A stretch of DNA of 64,000 nucleotides from an uncultured Clostridia bacterium (lineage in GTDB: Bacteria > Bacillota > Clostridia > Christensenellales > CAG-917): the NCBI GenBank assembly GCA_934277645.1, contig CAKQUX010000002.1:62001-126000 (forward strand), given 5' to 3'. The position numbers were made by a program, and so were the translations under genes. Positions 60,444 to 64,000 of the stretch are shown here, one piece after another (position 1 is the stretch's first letter; each line of letters opens with the position of its first letter). The notes beneath the pieces are model-generated. The model saw only the letters and a list, made by a program, of their open reading frames with translations, made no database searches and was not told where the DNA came from.

Positions 60444-61805
60444 TTAGTCCTCCGATAATTGTTTGGCTATGCCGACGCACAGCTTAAAACAGTTTGTCAC
60501 TACGTCCGATATATCGGTATTTTCTTCCGTAATTTCTCTGAAAGGATTTCTGTCGCGAGCAAGCAAAGTCACGCTCTTTACGCCCGCCTTTTCAAATGCG
60601 GTTGCGGCATAGCCGCTTATTGCGCCGAAATTTTTGCCTTCTTCGTTAAGTTCGATTTCAAGATTTTCCGCTACGCTCTTTGCCGTTTGAACAAGCGACT
60701 CGTCAAACTTATGTTTATGCACGCCGTCAATGGTCGCGACAAAATATTTACGCTCTATAATATCGCCGACGTTTATAAGCGTGGCGTTTTCAAAAAGACT
60801 TGTGTCTGCATGGCGTTTCACGAATGCGTTTGCGCCGTCGTGTCCTGCGTTTTCGCCACCGAACGCCACAAAAGTGACGGCGGTATCTTTTGGGATAAGG
60901 TCTTCGTCGATTAAGTATCTTACGGTTGTCAAAGCAACGGCAGTCGAAAGTCCGTTGTTTTCTTCGATTTTGTTTTTAGACAACGAGAAAGTGAGAATCA
61001 ATGCGAGAATGGACGGAACCGAAAAAATACAGCTCAAAACTATAAGACTTGCTTTTGCCGGAACCGACGCCACGCCCACGATAAGCCTCAATATACAAAT
61101 TAACGCAAACAGCGCAATCGAGCCGAGCGAAACAGCGATAATCCAAAAACGCGCCTTATCGCTGATTTTGAAATTGTTTCCGTATTGCGAATCGTAATTC
61201 GCGGAAATGATGATATTGCGTTTGCACTCTTCTTTTGCTTTAACTGTCGAAACGACGTTGTATGACGTCGTTTTTTTAAGAAATTTTTGAGCAAAAGGAA
61301 GTCCGATATAGAGCGACACCAAAAAGCCCGTAGACAAAAGTATTCCGACAAGCGAAATAGCGGCAGAAACGTAGCCGTAAACTCCGCCTGCGAAAGAGGT
61401 CAAAAACAAAGCAAGGCAAACGGCATAAACTATGCCGATAAGCATAAAGCAAGGTCTGCCTTTAAATCTGCGACTGTAAAACGGCTCCATTCTGGACGGA
61501 ATTCCAAGCAATTTGATGCTGTCGTCGCGAATCATTCTTGCGGCTCTTTTCTCGCCCCAACTGCCTGCAACTCTCGCCTTGTGGTTTTCCATCTTCTTCG
61601 ACTCGGTTTCCATAAACTCGTTATAGTCAACCGCTTCGAGTTCGGGTTCGACGAAAAATTCCTTAACCTCGTCCTCAGGCTTTTCTTCGATGATTTGTTC
61701 GACTTCCTGTTCTGCATCGTTTTTAGACGTCAATTCAACGTCTTCTTTCTTTTTCCTGCCGAAAAAACTGAATCTTCTTTCTTTTTTTTCTTTTCCTTCT
61801 TTCAT
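60444..61805 (-). CDS. Membrane protein with degenerate M28-peptidase-like domain
   Basis: 453 residues: about 125 charged cytoplasmic residues (lysine/glutamate-rich start), four or more transmembrane helices split in two pairs (about 118-170 and 220-275), with an M28-like alpha/beta domain interleaved and at the C-terminus. The M28 ligand positions appear as ANYDS (His to Asn), IEENNG (Asp altered) and FGGENAGHDG (second Glu to Asn), so at least two or three zinc ligands are missing and it is probably a non-catalytic pseudo-peptidase. Two bases from glnN and one from the EIIC-type gene; all three are translated as one unit. Confidence 0.7.
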   Translation of the reverse strand: MKEGKEKKERRFSFFGRKKKEDVELTSKNDAEQEVEQIIEEKPEDEVKEFFVEPELEAVDYNEFMETESKKMENHKARVAGSWGEKRAARMIRDDSIKLLGIPSRMEPFYSRRFKGRPCFMLIGIVYAVCLALFLTSFAGGVYGYVSAAISLVGILLSTGFLVSLYIGLPFAQKFLKKTTSYNVVSTVKAKEECKRNIIISANYDSQYGNNFKISDKARFWIIAVSLGSIALFALICILRLIVGVASVPAKASLIVLSCIFSVPSILALILTFSLSKNKIEENNGLSTAVALTTVRYLIDEDLIPKDTAVTFVAFGGENAGHDGANAFVKRHADTSLFENATLINVGDIIERKYFVATIDGVHKHKFDESLVQTAKSVAENLEIELNEEGKNFGAISGYAATAFEKAGVKSVTLLARDRNPFREITEENTDISDVVTNCFKLCVGIAKQLSED

Positions 61806-61807
61806 AA

Positions 61808-63928
61808 TCAGTCCTTAAACAAAATATCCTGATAGTTAGGATACGGCCAAATAGCCTTATCGCAAATAACCTGCATTTCGTCGACAATTTCTCTCAGGGC
61901 GTCAAGTTTAGGGTTTACTTTGTCACGACATACGACGGCTCTTTCTTTAAGGTCGGTTTTTTCAAGAGCGGTTTTCGTTGCTTTTTCAAGTTCTGAAATT
62001 GCCGAATTAAACTTCGATATATATCCGTCGAACTTTGCAAGTTGCTCCTCGTGAGTTTTCCCAAACCCGAAATTTTTAAGTGCGACAAGCTCTTTTGCGA
62101 TTTCGCCCTCATATTTCATAACACTCGGCAAAATTCTTGTCTTGGCAATCGACAAAGCTGTTTGCGCCTCGATATTTATCGTCTGCGAATAATCGGTAAG
62201 ATAAATTCTATATCTTGCGTCAAGTTCGACTTCGCTGAATATTCCGTTTGAGATAAACAAATCTCTGACTTCTTTGCGCTTTAATGCCTCGAATGCGTCA
62301 ACTGCGTTCGTGAGATTGTAAAGTCCTCTCTTTTCGGCTTCCTTTTGCCATTCGACAGAATAATTGTTTCCGTTAAAGATAATGCGTTTATGGGCGACGT
62401 ATTCGTCGTAAATCAATTTTGACAAAACGTCTTCGAGATTTTCACCCTTTTTCGATTCGATAATATCCGAAAAACGACTGAGCGTATATGCGGTTATCGA
62501 ATTGAGTATGACGTTTGGAGTTGAAAGAGTCTGCTGAGAACCTACCATACGGAACTCGAATTTATTGCCCGTAAAAGCAAACGGCGAAGTGCGGTTGCGG
62601 TCGCTGTCGTCCTTTTTGAGTTTCGGCATTGTGGAAACGCCCATTTCAAGGTACTCTTTCATATTGTCGACCTTGCCGACTTTGTTTTCGATGACGTCTA
62701 ACATTCCTTCGATTTTATCGCCGACAAACACCGAAATTATTGCAGGCGGCGCTTCGTGACCGCCGATTCTTCTGTCGTTTCCTGCCGACGCGCAACTCAT
62801 TCTGAGCAAATCTTGAAATTCGTCCACACCGGCAATAACGGCAAGGAAAAACAAAAAGAAAACTCTGTTTGACTCGTCGTCACGTCCCATATCCAAAAGA
62901 TTTCTTCCGTCGTCGGTACAAAGCGACCAGTTGTTGTGCTTACCGCTGCCGTTCACTCCCCTAAAAGGTTTTTCGTGCAAAAGACATTTAAGTCCGTGAC
63001 TGTCGGCAACCTTTTTCATGGTTTCCATAATGATTTGGTTTTGGTCGGTCGCTATGTTTGCGGTTGCGAAAATAGGCGCAAGTTCGTGCTGCGACGGAGC
63101 AACTTCGTTGTGCTGCGTTTTGGCGGTTATGCCGAGTTTCCAAAGCGCCTCGTTTAAGTCCGCCATATAATCAAGCACGTTTTCTTTTATCTTTGCATAA
63201 TATTGATCGTTTTTTTCCTGTCCTTTGGGTGGAGCCGCTCCGAACAACGTTCTGCCCGTAAGTTTTAAATCTTCACGCTTTAAATAATCTTCTTTTGAAA
63301 TAAGGAAATATTCCTGCTCGCCGCCAACGTTCGGGTATACCCTGTTTGCAGGTTTGCCGATAAGCGATAAAAACCTTTTCGCTTCACGTTCCAAAAACGC
63401 CATCGAACGAAGAAGAGGAGTTTTTTTGTCAAGCGCTTCGCCGCCGAACGAACAGAATGCCGTCGGTATACAAAGAACGCCTGCGCCGCCCTTCGACTTT
63501 TTGATAAAGGCTGGACTCATAACGTCCCAAACGGTATAGCCCCTTGCTTCGAAAGTAGCTCTTATTCCGCCTGACGGAAAAGAAGAAGCGTCGGCTTCGC
63601 CGCGCATAAGGTTTTTTCCCGTAAATTCAAGAATTACGTTTCCGCCTTTGTCTATCGAAATGAAAGCGTCGTGTTTTTCGGCTGTCGCGTCTGTCAAAGG
63701 CTGAAACCAATGCGTATAGTGCGTTGCGCCTTTTGACATAGCCCATTCTTTCATAGCGTCGGCCACTTTGTCTGCAAGTTGTCTGTTAAGTTCACAACCG
63801 TTTTGCGTCACTTCCTTAAAAGCCGCATAATCTTCTGCCGACATATATTGTTTCATTGCTTTGTCGTCAAAGACGTCGCAAGCAAAGAAATCGGTTATTC
63901 TTTTTTCGTCCGTTAAAAGTTTAGACAT
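61808..63928 (-). CDS. glnN: Glutamine synthetase type III
   Basis: 706 residues, far longer than GSI (about 450), which defines GSIII. The FPSGGIRATFEARGY block is GSIII-specific, followed by the catalytic VNGSGKHNNWSL loop and the C-terminal helical part unique to type III. It makes glutamine from glutamate and ammonia. The start at 63928 has GGAGG upstream; an in-frame extension of 20 residues is in the promoter region. First gene of glnN / M28-like / EIIC-like. Confidence 0.95.
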   Translation of the reverse strand: MSKLLTDEKRITDFFACDVFDDKAMKQYMSAEDYAAFKEVTQNGCELNRQLADKVADAMKEWAMSKGATHYTHWFQPLTDATAEKHDAFISIDKGGNVILEFTGKNLMRGEADASSFPSGGIRATFEARGYTVWDVMSPAFIKKSKGGAGVLCIPTAFCSFGGEALDKKTPLLRSMAFLEREAKRFLSLIGKPANRVYPNVGGEQEYFLISKEDYLKREDLKLTGRTLFGAAPPKGQEKNDQYYAKIKENVLDYMADLNEALWKLGITAKTQHNEVAPSQHELAPIFATANIATDQNQIIMETMKKVADSHGLKCLLHEKPFRGVNGSGKHNNWSLCTDDGRNLLDMGRDDESNRVFFLFFLAVIAGVDEFQDLLRMSCASAGNDRRIGGHEAPPAIISVFVGDKIEGMLDVIENKVGKVDNMKEYLEMGVSTMPKLKKDDSDRNRTSPFAFTGNKFEFRMVGSQQTLSTPNVILNSITAYTLSRFSDIIESKKGENLEDVLSKLIYDEYVAHKRIIFNGNNYSVEWQKEAEKRGLYNLTNAVDAFEALKRKEVRDLFISNGIFSEVELDARYRIYLTDYSQTINIEAQTALSIAKTRILPSVMKYEGEIAKELVALKNFGFGKTHEEQLAKFDGYISKFNSAISELEKATKTALEKTDLKERAVVCRDKVNPKLDALREIVDEMQVICDKAIWPYPNYQDILFKD

Positions 63929-63955
63929 AAGCCCTCCGCTAAATAGATTAACCAA

Positions 63956-63984
63956 ATTATAGTAGATTATTAAAAAAAATTCAA
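63956..63984 (-). promoter_or_regulatory. glnN operon promoter
   Basis: TTGAAT (63984-63979), 17-base spacer, perfect TATAAT (63961-63956) on the minus strand. Start near 63949. Confidence 0.82.
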
Positions 63985-64000
63985 GCATTTAGCCATAGAC

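Overview
The window looks like chromosomal DNA of an anaerobic, fermentative member of the Bacillota, probably class Clostridia and probably gut-associated. The evidence is a pyruvate:ferredoxin oxidoreductase, an anaerobic ribonucleotide reductase with its radical-SAM activase, the DapL route to lysine and peptidoglycan, a type III glutamine synthetase, the paired GlgC/GlgD arrangement, an EcfA1-EcfA2-EcfT-truA-rplM-rpsI neighbourhood, and Veg, CwlD-like and SPOCS/LysM (SipL-like) proteins. No rRNA, tRNA, CRISPR array, prophage or insertion sequence was seen. Most genes lie on the minus strand. Taxonomy is inferred from gene content only.

Layout. 0-6.4 kb (minus): a BspA-type leucine-rich-repeat protein cut by the window edge, ispD, then rplM-rpsI behind their own promoter and an L13-type leader, truA and the ECF transporter core (ecfA1, ecfA2, ecfT). 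6.5-13.4 kb (plus): nifJ, an Rrf2-family regulator, and a metY-cysK sulfur operon with a possible Cys-ended leader peptide; a second diverged copy of the nifJ 3' end follows cysK. 13.6-16.3 kb (minus): a three-gene module of an ECF sigma factor, its membrane partner and a lipoprotein related to that partner, with a shared 34-bp promoter-like element. 16.6-20.9 kb: a ProB-like kinase, the NrdD activase, nrdD and an unusually rich set of NrdR-box-like palindromes. 21-27 kb: a ComEC-like MBL protein, dapF-guaA-dapL, and a membrane/coiled-coil protein. 27.6-29.1 kb: a divergent pair of opine-dehydrogenase-like enzyme and small XRE regulator with three evenly spaced operator-like palindromes. 29.2-41.3 kb: a complete glycogen operon (glgB, glgC, glgD, glgA, glgP, a GH13 enzyme, an MFS sugar-type transporter). 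41.4-49.2 kb: ispE, a SPOCS/LysM protein, veg, a membrane-anchored subtilase, gltX, radC. 49.3-55.2 kb (mostly plus): an M20 dipeptidase, a lipoprotein, a cell-wall amidase (minus), a DnaA-box cluster, a PRC-barrel protein and an M1 metallopeptidase lipoprotein. 55.3-64 kb (minus): amaP-like/greA/lysS, a small secreted protein (plus), a 25-bp degenerate tandem repeat, and a glnN / M28-like pseudo-peptidase / EIIC operon.

Physiology suggested: pyruvate is oxidised by PFOR, surplus sugar is stored as glycogen and released by GlgP plus the GH13 enzyme, ammonia is assimilated by GSIII, sulfide is fixed by CysK/MetY under an Rrf2 regulator, and deoxynucleotides are made by NrdD under NrdR.

The best candidates for something undescribed are the ECF sigma / membrane protein / lipoprotein module, the operator-phased XRE-opine dehydrogenase pair, the nifJ-tail remnant bounding the sulfur cassette, and the -10 hexamer + 6 nt + ATG arrangement before three genes that lack Shine-Dalgarno sequences, which predicts leaderless mRNAs. 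All coordinates and motif spacings were read by eye; no searches were run.
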